Positions 8,445 through 16,950 of a DNA stretch of 38,856 nt are shown one piece after another; within the stretch, counting starts at the first letter, position 1; every line of letters begins with the position of its first letter. The stretch is from Paracoccaceae bacterium (GTDB taxonomy: Bacteria; Pseudomonadota; Alphaproteobacteria; Rhodobacterales; Rhodobacteraceae). The notes beneath the pieces are model-generated. The model had not been told where the DNA came from. It saw only the letters and a list, made by a program, of their open reading frames with translations, and searched no databases. Made by a program: the position numbers and the translations under genes. The stretch covers positions 1-38,856 of the forward strand of contig CANBRQ010000018.1 in assembly GCA_947371955.1 (NCBI GenBank), written 5' to 3'.

Positions 8445-9611
8445 ATGGCACGTAATTCTTATATCTTCACCTCCGAGTCCGTGTCGGAGGGGCATCCTGA
8501 TAAATTGTGTGATCGCGTGTCGGACGCGGTTCTGGACGCCTTCCTGACGGTCGAGCCGAATGCCCGCGTGGCGTGTGAGACCTTCGCCACCACGGGGCGT
8601 GTCGTGGTTGGTGGGGAAGTCGGCCTGTCGGACCCCGACGCGCTGGCCTCCATGATGGAGCGTGTCGACGAGATCGTTCGCGGCTGCGTCAAGGACATCG
8701 GCTACGAACAGCAGGAATTCCACTGGAATACCCTGGCCGTGCAGAACTACCTGCACAAGCAATCCGCCCATATCGCCCAAGGCGTTGACCGCGATGGTGC
8801 TGGCGACCAAGGCATCATGTTCGGTTATGCCTGCCGCGAGACGCCGGAACTGATGCCGGCCCCCATCCAATATGCCCATGCCATCCTGCGCCGTCTGGCC
8901 GAAGCGCGCAAATCCGGTGCCGAGCCGACCCTGCGCCCGGACGCCAAGTCGCAACTGTCGCTGCGCTACGAAGACGGCGTGCCGGTCGAGGTGACGTCGA
9001 TCGTGCTGTCGCACCAGCACGAAAGCGTTGACCAGGACAGCGCCGCGATCCGCGCAATTGTCGAGCCTTACATCCGCGAAGTCCTGCCCTCGGGCTGGAT
9101 CACCGAGAAGACCGAATGGTGGGTCAACCCGACCGGCACCTTCGTGATCGGCGGACCGGACGGCGACGCAGGGCTCACCGGTCGCAAGATCATCGTTGAC
9201 ACCTATGGTGGGGCAGCCCCGCACGGCGGCGGCGCCTTCTCGGGCAAGGACCCGACCAAGGTGGACCGTTCGGCCGCTTATGCCGCGCGGTACCTCGCAA
9301 AGAATGTCGTAGCCTCCGGCCTTGCCGACCGCTGCACGCTGCAGGTGTCGTATGCCATCGGCGTTGCAAAACCGCTGTCGATCTACGTCGACACCCACGG
9401 CACCGGCAAGGTCGACGAAAGCCAGATCGAGCGCGCCGTGGCCGAAGTCATGGACCTGACCCCGCGCGGCATCCGGACGCACCTTGGCCTGAACCTCCCG
9501 ATCTACGCCCGCACCTCGGCCTATGGCCACTTTGGCCGCGCGCCGACCAACGACGGCGGCTTCTCGTGGGAGAAGACCGACCTGACCGAGGCGCTGAAGA
9601 AAGCCGTCTGA
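8445..9611 (+). CDS. metK: S-adenosylmethionine synthetase
   Basis: The enzyme makes SAM from methionine and ATP in the cytoplasm. The 388-residue protein starts [20 protein letters not shown]. The conserved [44 protein letters not shown] and [16 protein letters not shown] motifs are all present, so the three-domain fold and active site look intact. The start ATG 8445 lies 8 nt after the GGAG of the riboswitch; longer upstream in-frame codons run through lnt and the riboswitch and are not protein-like. Control is likely by its own promoter and the SAM/SAH riboswitch. A strong hairpin terminator follows, so queF is probably a separate unit. Confidence 0.98.
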   Translation: MARNSYIFTSESVSEGHPDKLCDRVSDAVLDAFLTVEPNARVACETFATTGRVVVGGEVGLSDPDALASMMERVDEIVRGCVKDIGYEQQEFHWNTLAVQNYLHKQSAHIAQGVDRDGAGDQGIMFGYACRETPELMPAPIQYAHAILRRLAEARKSGAEPTLRPDAKSQLSLRYEDGVPVEVTSIVLSHQHESVDQDSAAIRAIVEPYIREVLPSGWITEKTEWWVNPTGTFVIGGPDGDAGLTGRKIIVDTYGGAAPHGGGAFSGKDPTKVDRSAAYAARYLAKNVVASGLADRCTLQVSYAIGVAKPLSIYVDTHGTGKVDESQIERAVAEVMDLTPRGIRTHLGLNLPIYARTSAYGHFGRAPTNDGGFSWEKTDLTEALKKAV

Positions 9612-9620
9612 GACTGTTCA

Positions 9621-9686
9621 AGGATGGGCCAACGGCCCATCCTACCTGAAATCCAGCGGCGGCACCCGGTGCCGCCGTTTCGCTTT
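9621..9686 (+). terminator. Two hairpins, terminator after metK
   Basis: The first hairpin is AGGATGGGCC-AAC-GGCCCATCCT (9621-9643), without a T-run. The second has arms 9657-9664 and 9670-9677 (CGGCGGCA/TGCCGCCG) and is followed by TTTCGCTTT. The second looks like the actual Rho-independent terminator; the first may be a pause or processing stem. Confidence 0.65.
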
Positions 9687-9700
9687 GATAGGAGCCCGCG

Positions 9701-10165
9701 ATGACCCAAACCGACGTCTCTGGTCTCACCCAGCTTGGATCCGCCACCGACCAGCCGCAAAGCCCCGATCAGGCAGCGCTGGAACGCGTGCCGACCGGCC
9801 ATGCCGGCACGCTTTACATGGTGCGCTTCGTGGCACCCGAGTTCACCTCGCTCTGCCCGATGACCGGCCAGCCGGATTTCGCGCATATCGTCATCGACTA
9901 TGTGCCGCGGGCCTGGCTGGTGGAAAGCAAATCGCTGAAGCTGTACCTCGCCAGCTTCCGCAACCATGGCGCCTTCCACGAGGATTGCACGCTCGACATC
10001 GGCAAGAAGCTGGTGGCGCTGTTGGACCCGGAATGGCTGCGCATCGGCGCCTATTGGTATCCGCGCGGCGGCATCCCGATTGACGTCTTCTGGCAGACCG
10101 GCACCCCGCCCGAGGGCGTCTGGATCCCCGACCAAGGCGTAGCCCCCTACCGGGGTCGTGGCTAA
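9701..10165 (+). CDS. queF: NADPH-dependent 7-cyano-7-deazaguanine (preQ0) reductase
   Basis: QueF reduces preQ0 to preQ1 in queuosine (tRNA wobble G34) biosynthesis. The 154-residue length fits the short, single-domain YkvM-type subfamily. The catalytic cysteine C52 and the nearby aspartate D59 lie in [12 protein letters not shown]; the family motif [20 protein letters not shown] (from E75) carries the substrate-binding glutamate and histidine. ATG 9701 follows AGGAG at 8-nt spacing. No other queuosine genes are in the window and I see no preQ1 riboswitch in its leader. Its TAA stop shares the tetranucleotide CTAA with the stop of the convergent chaC-like gene. Confidence 0.96.
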   Translation: MTQTDVSGLTQLGSATDQPQSPDQAALERVPTGHAGTLYMVRFVAPEFTSLCPMTGQPDFAHIVIDYVPRAWLVESKSLKLYLASFRNHGAFHEDCTLDIGKKLVALLDPEWLRIGAYWYPRGGIPIDVFWQTGTPPEGVWIPDQGVAPYRGRG

Positions 10166-10845
10166 AGCGCGTCGATCCGCTCGGCGACAAGGCGCTGCAA
10201 CTGCCACAGGCCGCTGTCGTGGATGCCCTTGGCCTCCAGATGGCTGACCGTGTTGAACAGATATTCCGCGCCGCTGCCGACATGGCCGCAGGCGCGGGCC
10301 AGCACATCGGCCACCGCCTCGGGCGCCAAGCGCCCGGCATAATTGGTCGAGGCACGGTTCATCACGAAGGCCAGCGCGGGCAACTGGACACCCCCCGCCT
10401 CGACTGTGATCCAGCGCGGCATGTTGGTGATCGGCTTGACCGTGAACTCGCGGCGGAACAGGCGGTTCAACTGGCCGGGCAGATCCTGCTCATGCAGAGT
10501 ATAAAGCATCCCCCGGCACGACCCGCCCCGGTCCAGCGCCATCATCAGGCCGGGAAACTCGGGCGAGCCGCGAAAACGCACCTGACGCAGGCAGAACGAC
10601 CGGTGCCAACCGCGCGCCATCGCCTCGGCCTCGGCCACATGGGGAATTTCCGGCTTCCAGATCAGCGAGCCATAGGCAAAAAGCCGGACGGGCTGATCGG
10701 GGGCGGGATGGCTGGACAGGATCTTGCGCACCCATTCGGCATAACCCGCGTCATCGTGCATGGGGCCTGCGGCAGCACCGGCATCGGCCACCGTTCGGTG
10801 CACGCGCGCAACATGCGCAGGCGTCAGGGACATCTGTCTGACCAT
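10162..10845 (-). CDS. chaC: ChaC-like gamma-glutamylcyclotransferase
   Basis: ChaC-family enzymes split glutathione to 5-oxoproline and Cys-Gly in the cytoplasm. The substrate-binding loop [11 protein letters not shown] and the following [19 protein letters not shown] are classic for the family. I use ATG 10845 (about 227 residues) because GAGGA precedes it at good spacing; an in-frame TTG at 10872 lacks this. The gene is convergent with queF (4-bp overlap) and divergent from trmB. Glutathione specificity is inferred from the family, not shown. Confidence 0.92.
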   Translation of the reverse strand: MVRQMSLTPAHVARVHRTVADAGAAAGPMHDDAGYAEWVRKILSSHPAPDQPVRLFAYGSLIWKPEIPHVAEAEAMARGWHRSFCLRQVRFRGSPEFPGLMMALDRGGSCRGMLYTLHEQDLPGQLNRLFRREFTVKPITNMPRWITVEAGGVQLPALAFVMNRASTNYAGRLAPEAVADVLARACGHVGSGAEYLFNTVSHLEAKGIHDSGLWQLQRLVAERIDAL

Positions 10846-10858
10846 AGGTGTTCCTCGC

Positions 10859-10888
10859 TTGACCCGGCCCAAGGCTTGGTCCTATCTG
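10859..10888 (+). promoter_or_regulatory. Putative trmB promoter
   Basis: TTGACC (10859-10864) and TATCTG (10883-10888) are spaced by 18 nt in the chaC/trmB divergent gap. Transcription would begin about 20 nt before the trmB ATG. Good -35, moderate -10. Confidence 0.4.
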
Positions 10889-10913
10889 CGCGCTCGCAAA
10901 CGCCGGGCCCGAC

Positions 10914-11603
10914 ATGACCGATCCTACACCAGAACGCCGCAATTTCTATGGCCGCATCCGGGGCAAAACCCTGCGCGCCAGCCAGAAGGACTATCTGGCC
11001 GAGGATCTTGGCCCGCTGACCCTGCGCGGTGTGACGCGCGAGGAGAACCCGTCCCGCGGCCCGGTGCCGATGGAACCCTGGCGCGAAGGCAGGCCCCTGT
11101 GGCTTGAAGTCGGCTTCGGCGGTGGCGAGCATCTGGTGCATATGGCAGCCCGGAACCCCGGTGTGGCGCTGATCGGTGCCGAACCCTTCGTCAACGGCAT
11201 CGCCATGCTGCTGGGCAAGGTGCGAGAGGCCAAGGTGACCAACCTGCGCCTGCATCCCGGCGACGTGCGCGACCTGTTCGAGGTGCTGCCGGAGGCGAGC
11301 CTGTCGAAAGTCTTCCTCAACTACCCCGACCCCTGGCCCAAAGCCCGCCACCACCGCCGCCGCTTCGTGACCCAAGGCTACTTGACGGCCCTCGCCCGCA
11401 TCACGATCCCGGGCTCCGAATTCCGCGTCTCGACCGATATCCCAGACTATGTGCGCCAAACGCTGGAAGAAGTCCCGCAGGCCGGATTCGCCCTCATCGC
11501 AGAAGGTGGGACACCGTGGGACGACTGGTTCTCCACCCGCTATGAACAAAAGGCCCTGCGGGAAGGCCGGGTCCCGCATTACCTGACGTTCCGCCGGACC
11601 TGA
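10914..11603 (+). CDS. trmB: tRNA (guanine-N7-)-methyltransferase
   Basis: TrmB uses SAM to methylate N7 of G46 in the variable loop of tRNAs. The protein has 229 residues. The SAM-binding motif I is EVGFGGGEHLVHMA (about residues 65-78); the signature YPDPWPKARHHRRRFV (about 138-153) carries catalytic and tRNA-contacting residues; STDIPDYV follows. ATG 10914 begins the canonical N-terminus MTDPTPERRNFYGRIRGK. It is followed by an intergenic hairpin repeat and then aroA. Confidence 0.97.
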   Translation: MTDPTPERRNFYGRIRGKTLRASQKDYLAEDLGPLTLRGVTREENPSRGPVPMEPWREGRPLWLEVGFGGGEHLVHMAARNPGVALIGAEPFVNGIAMLLGKVREAKVTNLRLHPGDVRDLFEVLPEASLSKVFLNYPDPWPKARHHRRRFVTQGYLTALARITIPGSEFRVSTDIPDYVRQTLEEVPQAGFALIAEGGTPWDDWFSTRYEQKALREGRVPHYLTFRRT

Positions 11604-11628
11604 CGCTGGATTCAATCGAGCGCTGACG

Positions 11629-11790
11629 CGCATTGCTTTTATCTCGCCTCTGGCCTGCGGCCAACCGGCTCGGGCCAAGGGCGCGCCGCGCGGGAGTATT
11701 TCCAAAAGAGCAAGTGCGGGAGGCATCTTGCATTTGCTCCTTTGGAAATACTCCGCGGGGAGGTCCGGAGGGGTGCGAAACCCCTCCGGC
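11629..11790 (+). repeat. Dispersed intergenic hairpin repeat, copy A
   Basis: This unit starts GCGCATTGCTTTTATCTCGC, 25 nt after the trmB stop. It contains a 21-position stem (11693-11713 with 11734-11754, one A/C mismatch, 20-nt loop) and a second hairpin CCGGAGGGG-N7-CCCCTCCGG (11765-11789). A related copy in the opposite orientation lies at 30.88-31.03 kb. Both copies sit downstream of a gene with the same end facing its stop codon, which suggests a role in 3' end formation or a mobile repeat tolerated there. No open reading frame or transposase is present. Confidence 0.8.
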
Positions 11791-11874
11791 GGTTGATGCA
11801 GCAGACCGTGGCGGGAAGGATGGACCCTGTGGCCGCCTTGCGCTATCAGGCTTCGCAAACAGGAGGAAAGCCCT

Positions 11875-13221
11875 ATGTCCGCCCATGGCAGCGCCCAACC
11901 GATGACCGCCCACAAGTCTGGCCCGCTGAAGGGCGTGGCCGAGGTGCCGGGCGACAAGTCGATCTCGCACCGGGCGCTGATCTTCGGGGCGATGGCCTTG
12001 GGGGAGACGAAGATCACCGGGCTGCTGGAAGGGCAGGATGTGCTCGATACCGCCTCTGCCATGCGGGCCTTTGGCGCGACTGTGTTGCAGCATGGGCCGG
12101 GGGCGTGGTCGGTGCAGGGTGTTGGTGTCGGTGGCTTTCAGGAGCCTGCCGATGTGATCGACTGCGGCAATTCCGGCACCGGGGTGCGGTTGATCATGGG
12201 GACGATGGCGACCTCGCCCATCACTGCCACCTTCACGGGCGACGCCAGCTTGCGCAAGCGGCCGATGGGGCGGGTGACGGAACCCTTGTCAGAGTTTGGC
12301 ACAAAGGCCTATGGCCGCAAAGGCGGGCGACTGCCGATGACTGTTGTGGGGGCTGCCGATGCCAAGGGCATAAGGCACACGCTGAAAGTGGCCTCGGCAC
12401 AGGTCAAGTCGGCGATCCTGCTGGCGGGGCTCAATGCGGAAGGCCAGACCGTCGTCATCGAGAAGGAATCCACTCGCGACCATTCCGAGCGGATGCTGCT
12501 GGGCTTTGGCGCCGACCTGACAGTGGAGAAGACCGCCCAAGGCAATATCATCACCCTGACCGGCCGCCCGACCCTGCGGCCGCAGACCGTGGCGGTGCCA
12601 CGCGACCCGTCGTCGGCGGCATTCCCGGTTTGTGCTGCGCTGATTGTGGAAGGCTCGGACATCATGGTGCCCGGCGTCAGTCAGAACCTGACCCGCAACG
12701 GGCTGTATCTGACCCTTGTCGAGATGGGCGCGGACATCGAATTCCAGAACCCGCGCACGGAAGGCGGCGAACCTGTGGCTGATCTGCGCGTCAGGTTCAG
12801 TGACAACATGAAGGGCATCGAAGTGCCGCCGGAACGCGCGCCCTCGATGATCGACGAATACCCGATCCTGTCAGTGGTCGCGTCCTTCGCCACCGGCAAG
12901 ACCGTCATGCGCGGCGTCAAGGAGTTGCGCGTCAAGGAATCCGACCGGATCGACGCCATGGCGCGGGGCCTTGAGGCCTGCGGAGTCAAGGTCGAGGAGG
13001 ACGAGGACACGCTCATCGTTCACGGCATGGGCCCGGGCGGCATGCCCGGCGGGGCCACGGCCAAGACCCATATCGATCACCGCATCGCCATGTCGTTCCT
13101 TGTCGCAGGAATGGCCGCGCAAAAGCCCATCTCGATCGACGATGCCTCGCCCATCGTCACGTCTTTCCCGATCTTCGAAGGACTGATGACGGGTCTGGGC
13201 GGGACGCTGACGCAAGGCTAG
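11875..13221 (+). CDS. aroA: 3-phosphoshikimate 1-carboxyvinyltransferase (EPSP synthase)
   Basis: AroA transfers enolpyruvyl from PEP to shikimate-3-phosphate in aromatic amino acid synthesis. It has 448 residues. Active-site motifs seen are [18 protein letters not shown] (about residues 27-44), [12 protein letters not shown] (PEP-binding), [23 protein letters not shown] and [15 protein letters not shown] 11875 has a strong AGGAGG 8 nt upstream. The [18 protein letters not shown] and GNSGTG pattern, with alanine after the latter motif's usual spacing not checked in detail, does not by itself allow a class I/II call with certainty. It follows repeat copy A, so it is probably a separate unit from trmB. 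Confidence 0.97.
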   Translation: MSAHGSAQPMTAHKSGPLKGVAEVPGDKSISHRALIFGAMALGETKITGLLEGQDVLDTASAMRAFGATVLQHGPGAWSVQGVGVGGFQEPADVIDCGNSGTGVRLIMGTMATSPITATFTGDASLRKRPMGRVTEPLSEFGTKAYGRKGGRLPMTVVGAADAKGIRHTLKVASAQVKSAILLAGLNAEGQTVVIEKESTRDHSERMLLGFGADLTVEKTAQGNIITLTGRPTLRPQTVAVPRDPSSAAFPVCAALIVEGSDIMVPGVSQNLTRNGLYLTLVEMGADIEFQNPRTEGGEPVADLRVRFSDNMKGIEVPPERAPSMIDEYPILSVVASFATGKTVMRGVKELRVKESDRIDAMARGLEACGVKVEEDEDTLIVHGMGPGGMPGGATAKTHIDHRIAMSFLVAGMAAQKPISIDDASPIVTSFPIFEGLMTGLGGTLTQG

Positions 13222-13278
13222 TCAAGATTGCCGCAAGGCCCGCGCTGCGGCGGGCCGGGCCACCAAAGGGGGCGTGCC

Positions 13279-13755
13279 ATGAAGACGCAGAACTGGGCCC
13301 TGCCCTTGGCCTCTGCTGCAAGCTATGCGCTTTTGGTGCTGTATCTTGCACCGCAATTGTCAGCGCAAAGTGCGGGCGGCCTGCCGTTTGACCTGCGCGC
13401 CCTCGGCTATTCGCTGGCCGAGGCACAGGCCTATCTGGCCGCCCTGACGCCCGAGGGCACAGCGCTTTACCTAGGCCCGATCCGGCTTAACGATACGGTC
13501 TTCCCGATCCTCTTCACCGCTACACTCTGCCTGCCGCTGCGCCGCCGGGAAGAGCTTTGGTTCCTGCCTGCGCTGGCTTACGGCATCTTCGATCTGGCCG
13601 AGAATGTTGCCGTTGCCCGCCTTCTGCGTGCCGGGCCGGATGTACAGGCTGGTGCGGTGGCGCTGGCTTCGGGCTTCACGCAAGCCAAGTTTGCGGCGGC
13701 GTTCCTTGCCATTCTGGTGGCGCTTTATGGCCTTTGGCGCGGGTGGCGGCGCTAA
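13279..13755 (+). CDS. Small membrane protein of unknown function
   Basis: The 158-residue protein has about four hydrophobic stretches (near residues 7-27, 68-86, 94-115 and 125-150), so it is likely an inner-membrane protein. I do not recognise a specific family. ATG 13279 is preceded by AAAGGGGG. A 7-bp hairpin without T-run (13237-13256, GGCCCGC/GCGGGCC) separates it from aroA, so read-through from aroA is likely. Its TAA stop shares CTAA with the convergent VOC gene, exactly as queF does with the chaC-like gene. Confidence 0.75.
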   Translation: MKTQNWALPLASAASYALLVLYLAPQLSAQSAGGLPFDLRALGYSLAEAQAYLAALTPEGTALYLGPIRLNDTVFPILFTATLCLPLRRREELWFLPALAYGIFDLAENVAVARLLRAGPDVQAGAVALASGFTQAKFAAAFLAILVALYGLWRGWRR

Positions 13756-14192
13756 AGCGGTCTGACCCCGATGTGTTCGGCCACCATGACCAGATAGCCG
13801 TCCGGGTCCTGCACCAGAAACTCGCGCTGGCCGCCAAGGCAATCGCCCCAGTCGCGCCACTTCTCGCGCAGGGCCACATAGAACGGATGGCCCGCCGCCG
13901 CAAAGACCGCATGGGCCGCCGTCACATCCGCCACGAAGACCTGCAGCACGGCACCGCGCCCGAAGGGCTGCTCCATCGCGCCGGTCTCCCAGTCGCCGTC
14001 GCGCTGATAGACCATCACCTGCGCACCGTCACCATTCTGCAGCATGGCCAGCTTCTGCGCCGGGCGCTGGAACACGGGCTCAAAGCCCAGCATCCCGGTC
14101 CACCACGCATAGGATGCCGCAAAATCCTGCACCATCATCTCGGCCACCAGCGGGTTCCATGATTTCGGCCGCGATCCAAGCCCCGTGGCCAC
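13752..14192 (-). CDS. VOC-family (bleomycin-resistance-like) protein
   Basis: The 146-residue protein has the paired beta-alpha-beta-beta-beta pattern of the vicinal oxygen chelate fold: VQDFAASYAWWTGMLGFEPV near the start and QREFLVQDPDGYLVMVAEHIG near the end. It resembles single-domain glyoxalase/bleomycin-resistance proteins; the ligand is unknown. The start is uncertain: GTG 14192 overlaps an AGGAGG that would be too close, and in-frame ATGs at residues 19-20 would cut into the first strand. It is inserted on the opposite strand between aroA and cmk, divergent from cmk. Confidence 0.85.
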   Translation of the reverse strand: MATGLGSRPKSWNPLVAEMMVQDFAASYAWWTGMLGFEPVFQRPAQKLAMLQNGDGAQVMVYQRDGDWETGAMEQPFGRGAVLQVFVADVTAAHAVFAAAGHPFYVALREKWRDWGDCLGGQREFLVQDPDGYLVMVAEHIGVRPL

Positions 14193-14250
14193 CTCCTGTT
14201 TGACATGAGGGCAAGGCTAGGGGAGAAGGCCGCAAACGGAAAGGGCGGTC

Positions 14251-14856
14251 ATGCAGTTCACTGTGGCAATCGATGGACCTGCGGCAGCAGGCAAGGGCAC
14301 GATCAGCCGGGCGCTGGCGGCAGAGTTCGGCTTTGCCCATCTGGACACGGGCCTCTTGTACCGCGCCGTTGGCGCCAAGGGCGGCGACCCCGAAACTGCT
14401 GCCCAAACCCTGACACCCGAGGACCTCGCCCGCCCCGATCTGCGCAGCCTCGAGGCCGGACAGGCCGCCAGCCGGGTTGCCGTCCTTCCCGCCGTGCGCG
14501 CCGCCCTGACCGAGTTTCAGCGCAGCTTTGCCCGCCGCACGGGTGGCGCTGTGCTGGATGGCCGCGACATCGGCACCGTGATCTGCCCTGAGGCCGAGGT
14601 GAAGCTTTACGTCACCGCCAGCGCCGAAGTCCGCGCCCACCGCCGCTGGCTGGAGGTCGGCGGCGATGCTGAGCAGGTTCTTGCCGAGGTACGCGAGCGG
14701 GATGCCCGCGACATGAACCGCGCCGAAGCACCGCTGAAACCTGCTGCGGATGCGCTTTGCCTTGATACCTCGACCATGACGATCGAACAGGCAGTGGCAG
14801 AAGCGATTTCCGCCGTCAAAGCGGGTCTGGCGGCCCGGAAATCGCACGCCGACTGA
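14251..14856 (+). CDS. cmk: (d)CMP kinase
   Basis: Cytidylate kinase phosphorylates CMP and dCMP with ATP. It has 201 residues. The P-loop GPAAAGKGT (residues 9-17), the [11 protein letters not shown] nucleotide-monophosphate site, [19 protein letters not shown] and the [16 protein letters not shown] lid region are all present. AAAGGG lies upstream of ATG 14251. The length is slightly shorter than the enterobacterial enzyme and typical for this group. Its usual downstream partner rpsA is not here but 10 kb to the left on the other strand. A 10-bp inverted repeat without T-run (14869-14878 with 14896-14905) follows the stop. Confidence 0.96.
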   Translation: MQFTVAIDGPAAAGKGTISRALAAEFGFAHLDTGLLYRAVGAKGGDPETAAQTLTPEDLARPDLRSLEAGQAASRVAVLPAVRAALTEFQRSFARRTGGAVLDGRDIGTVICPEAEVKLYVTASAEVRAHRRWLEVGGDAEQVLAEVRERDARDMNRAEAPLKPAADALCLDTSTMTIEQAVAEAISAVKAGLAARKSHAD

Positions 14857-15021
14857 TGTGTGGCGCCCCACCTGCGGTGGCTGGATCGGCTGAAGACCGC
14901 AGGTGCAAAACCCAGCACTGGGCGTCCGTGCTGCACTGAGAGAAGGCGCTTTGATCGCGCGCTGGCAATTGAAGCTTTGCACGGCAGGCCCTTCCCTTGC
15001 AAAGACGGTACGCAGACAGAT

Positions 15022-16950
15022 ATGGTCAACACTGACCCTCGGTGTAACTTTTGGGACTTTGAAAACGTGGCAATCTTGGCAAAAAATTCCGCGCCCGCTT
15101 TCACCACGTTACAAACGCTGATGTGGCCCCACCCCGATCTGTGCGACGATGTCCGCGTGGCCGTCCGGCTGCACACCAAGGCGGCGCTGAATGCCGAACG
15201 CGCGGCCATAGCACTGGCCGACGGCGGCGAGATCAGCTTTGACACGGCCTTCAACCTGTTCCCCTTGCCGAAATGGCAGGACCGTTGCGGGCTCAAAGAC
15301 CTGTGGCTGCGGCTGGAAGGCAGCGGCGTGTTCAGGATGACCGTGGCTTGCGTCACCCTGCACGGCGCTTGGGATTATCTGGTGGGCATTGTCGAGTTCG
15401 ATGACGACGGCGTGGCCATGATCGACCTCAGCAAAGGTCTGGCCGAGGTCAAGGACGCCGTGCTGGTCTTCAGCCTGATCGCCCGGGGCGAGTCGAAGCT
15501 GACCGGCGCCTTCTGGCAGACGCAGCAGAAACCGCTGCGCGACCCCAGGCTGGTGCTGGGCATCACCACCTTCAAGCGTGAAGCGGCGGTCATGTCGACC
15601 GTGGCCAAGTTCAAGACCTTCGCCGCCAATTGGCTGCACGGTGACCGGCTGCATCTGGTCGTGGTCGACAATGGCCAGACCGTGAAACTACCCCCTTCGG
15701 ACAGTGTCACGCTGGTGCCCAACCGCAACCTCGGCGGCTCAGGCGGCTTTGCCCGCTGCCTGCGCGAGGCGCACCGGATGGACGCCACGCATGCCCTGTT
15801 CATGGACGATGACGCCTCGGTCGACATGTATGCCATCGAGCGGGTCTGGACCCTGCTGGCCTATGCCACCGACACCGCCACCACGGTCATCGGGGGCTTG
15901 ACCCAAGCGGCCGCCCCCACCAAGGTCTGGGAAAGTGGCGCCGTCTTCCATCAGACCTGCCGGTCCTTCTTCCGTGATCTGGACCTGACCCACCTGCCCT
16001 CTGCCATGCATTTGGAGCTTCACTCGGCCCATCCCCTGCCGCAGGATTACTACGGTGGCTTCTGGTTCTTCGCCTTCGCGCTGGACCATGCCAAACACTG
16101 GCCCTTCCCCTTCTTCGTACGGGGCGATGACATCAACTTCTCGCTCGCCAACGACTTCAGCTTTGTCACCCTGCCCGGCGTCGTCAGCTTTCAGGACCAA
16201 GACTTTTCCGACAAGGAAACCTCGCTGACGCTTTATCTGGACCTCAGAAATCACCTTATCCAACATCTGGCCCTGCCCAAGCTGGAACTGAGCCTGCGCA
16301 AGTTCGCCACGATTCCGGTGTTCTTTCTGGTGCGCGCCCTGATCCAGAACCATTGGGACACCATGCTGACCCTGAACATGGCGATGGAAGATGTCATGCG
16401 TGGCCCCGAATTCTTCGCCGCCAACGCCGACATGACCGAGCGTCGGACCAAGATCAACGGCCTGCGCCGCTATGAAATCTGGAAACCGCTCGTCGGAGAG
16501 CCGCCGCAGCCTGTCATCCGCTTTGACCCCCACTCCCGCCCCAGCCGCTATTTCATGAAGGCGATGCTGAACGGTCTGTTCCTGCCCTTCTTCAACCTTT
16601 TGGGCAACCATCAGGTCCTGCGCCGCAACCAGCGCGGCGACATGCGGCTGGCTTGGGGTTCGTCCAAGATCACCTATGTCGACAAGGACGCCAAGCTGAT
16701 CATGACCGTCCGGCACGACAAGGCCGCCATGCTGCGGCTTGGCGTGAAGAGCCTGAAAAATCTGGCAAAGCTGACGCTGACTTACCGGGCGATCAAGGCC
16801 AAATGGCGGTCAGGCTTTGATGATCTGACCAGTCAGCGCTTCTGGGAAGGCCAGTTCAAGACCGAAGCCGCGGTGCCCGATCAGGCCAAGCCTGACCGGA
16901 CAAAGCAAACCGCTGCGGCTCAGCCGCCCTTGGCCTCATCGGCCTCATAG
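15022..16950 (+). CDS. GlfT2-like multidomain glycosyltransferase (GT2)
   Basis: The protein of about 640 residues has an N-terminal beta-rich domain (to about residue 180), a GT-A catalytic domain and a helical C-terminal part, the arrangement of galactofuranosyltransferase GlfT2. Visible motifs are LGITTFKRE, VPNRNLGGSGGFARCLREA, the metal-binding FMDDDASVD (about residues 260-268) and FVRGDDINFS (about 362-371), the likely catalytic acidic pair. It probably adds sugars to an extracellular glycan; the sugar is not known. The start is unclear: the frame is open back to GTG 14860, but the first 54 codons are Cys/Arg-rich and not protein-like. ATG 15022 is used; GTG 15067 is also possible. The AT-rich leader hints at its own promoter. 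The 3' end overlaps phoH antisense by 31 bp. Confidence 0.85.
   Translation: MVNTDPRCNFWDFENVAILAKNSAPAFTTLQTLMWPHPDLCDDVRVAVRLHTKAALNAERAAIALADGGEISFDTAFNLFPLPKWQDRCGLKDLWLRLEGSGVFRMTVACVTLHGAWDYLVGIVEFDDDGVAMIDLSKGLAEVKDAVLVFSLIARGESKLTGAFWQTQQKPLRDPRLVLGITTFKREAAVMSTVAKFKTFAANWLHGDRLHLVVVDNGQTVKLPPSDSVTLVPNRNLGGSGGFARCLREAHRMDATHALFMDDDASVDMYAIERVWTLLAYATDTATTVIGGLTQAAAPTKVWESGAVFHQTCRSFFRDLDLTHLPSAMHLELHSAHPLPQDYYGGFWFFAFALDHAKHWPFPFFVRGDDINFSLANDFSFVTLPGVVSFQDQDFSDKETSLTLYLDLRNHLIQHLALPKLELSLRKFATIPVFFLVRALIQNHWDTMLTLNMAMEDVMRGPEFFAANADMTERRTKINGLRRYEIWKPLVGEPPQPVIRFDPHSRPSRYFMKAMLNGLFLPFFNLLGNHQVLRRNQRGDMRLAWGSSKITYVDKDAKLIMTVRHDKAAMLRLGVKSLKNLAKLTLTYRAIKAKWRSGFDDLTSQRFWEGQFKTEAAVPDQAKPDRTKQTAAAQPPLASSAS

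Noticed and set aside
9612..9700. preQ1 riboswitch before queF
   Set aside because: The leader holds two GC hairpins best explained as a metK terminator; I see no preQ1 aptamer pattern.
14860..15021. N-terminal extension of the GlfT2-like protein from GTG 14860
   Set aside because: The 54 codons are Cys/Arg-rich, contain an inverted repeat and lack a ribosome site; they look like a leader.
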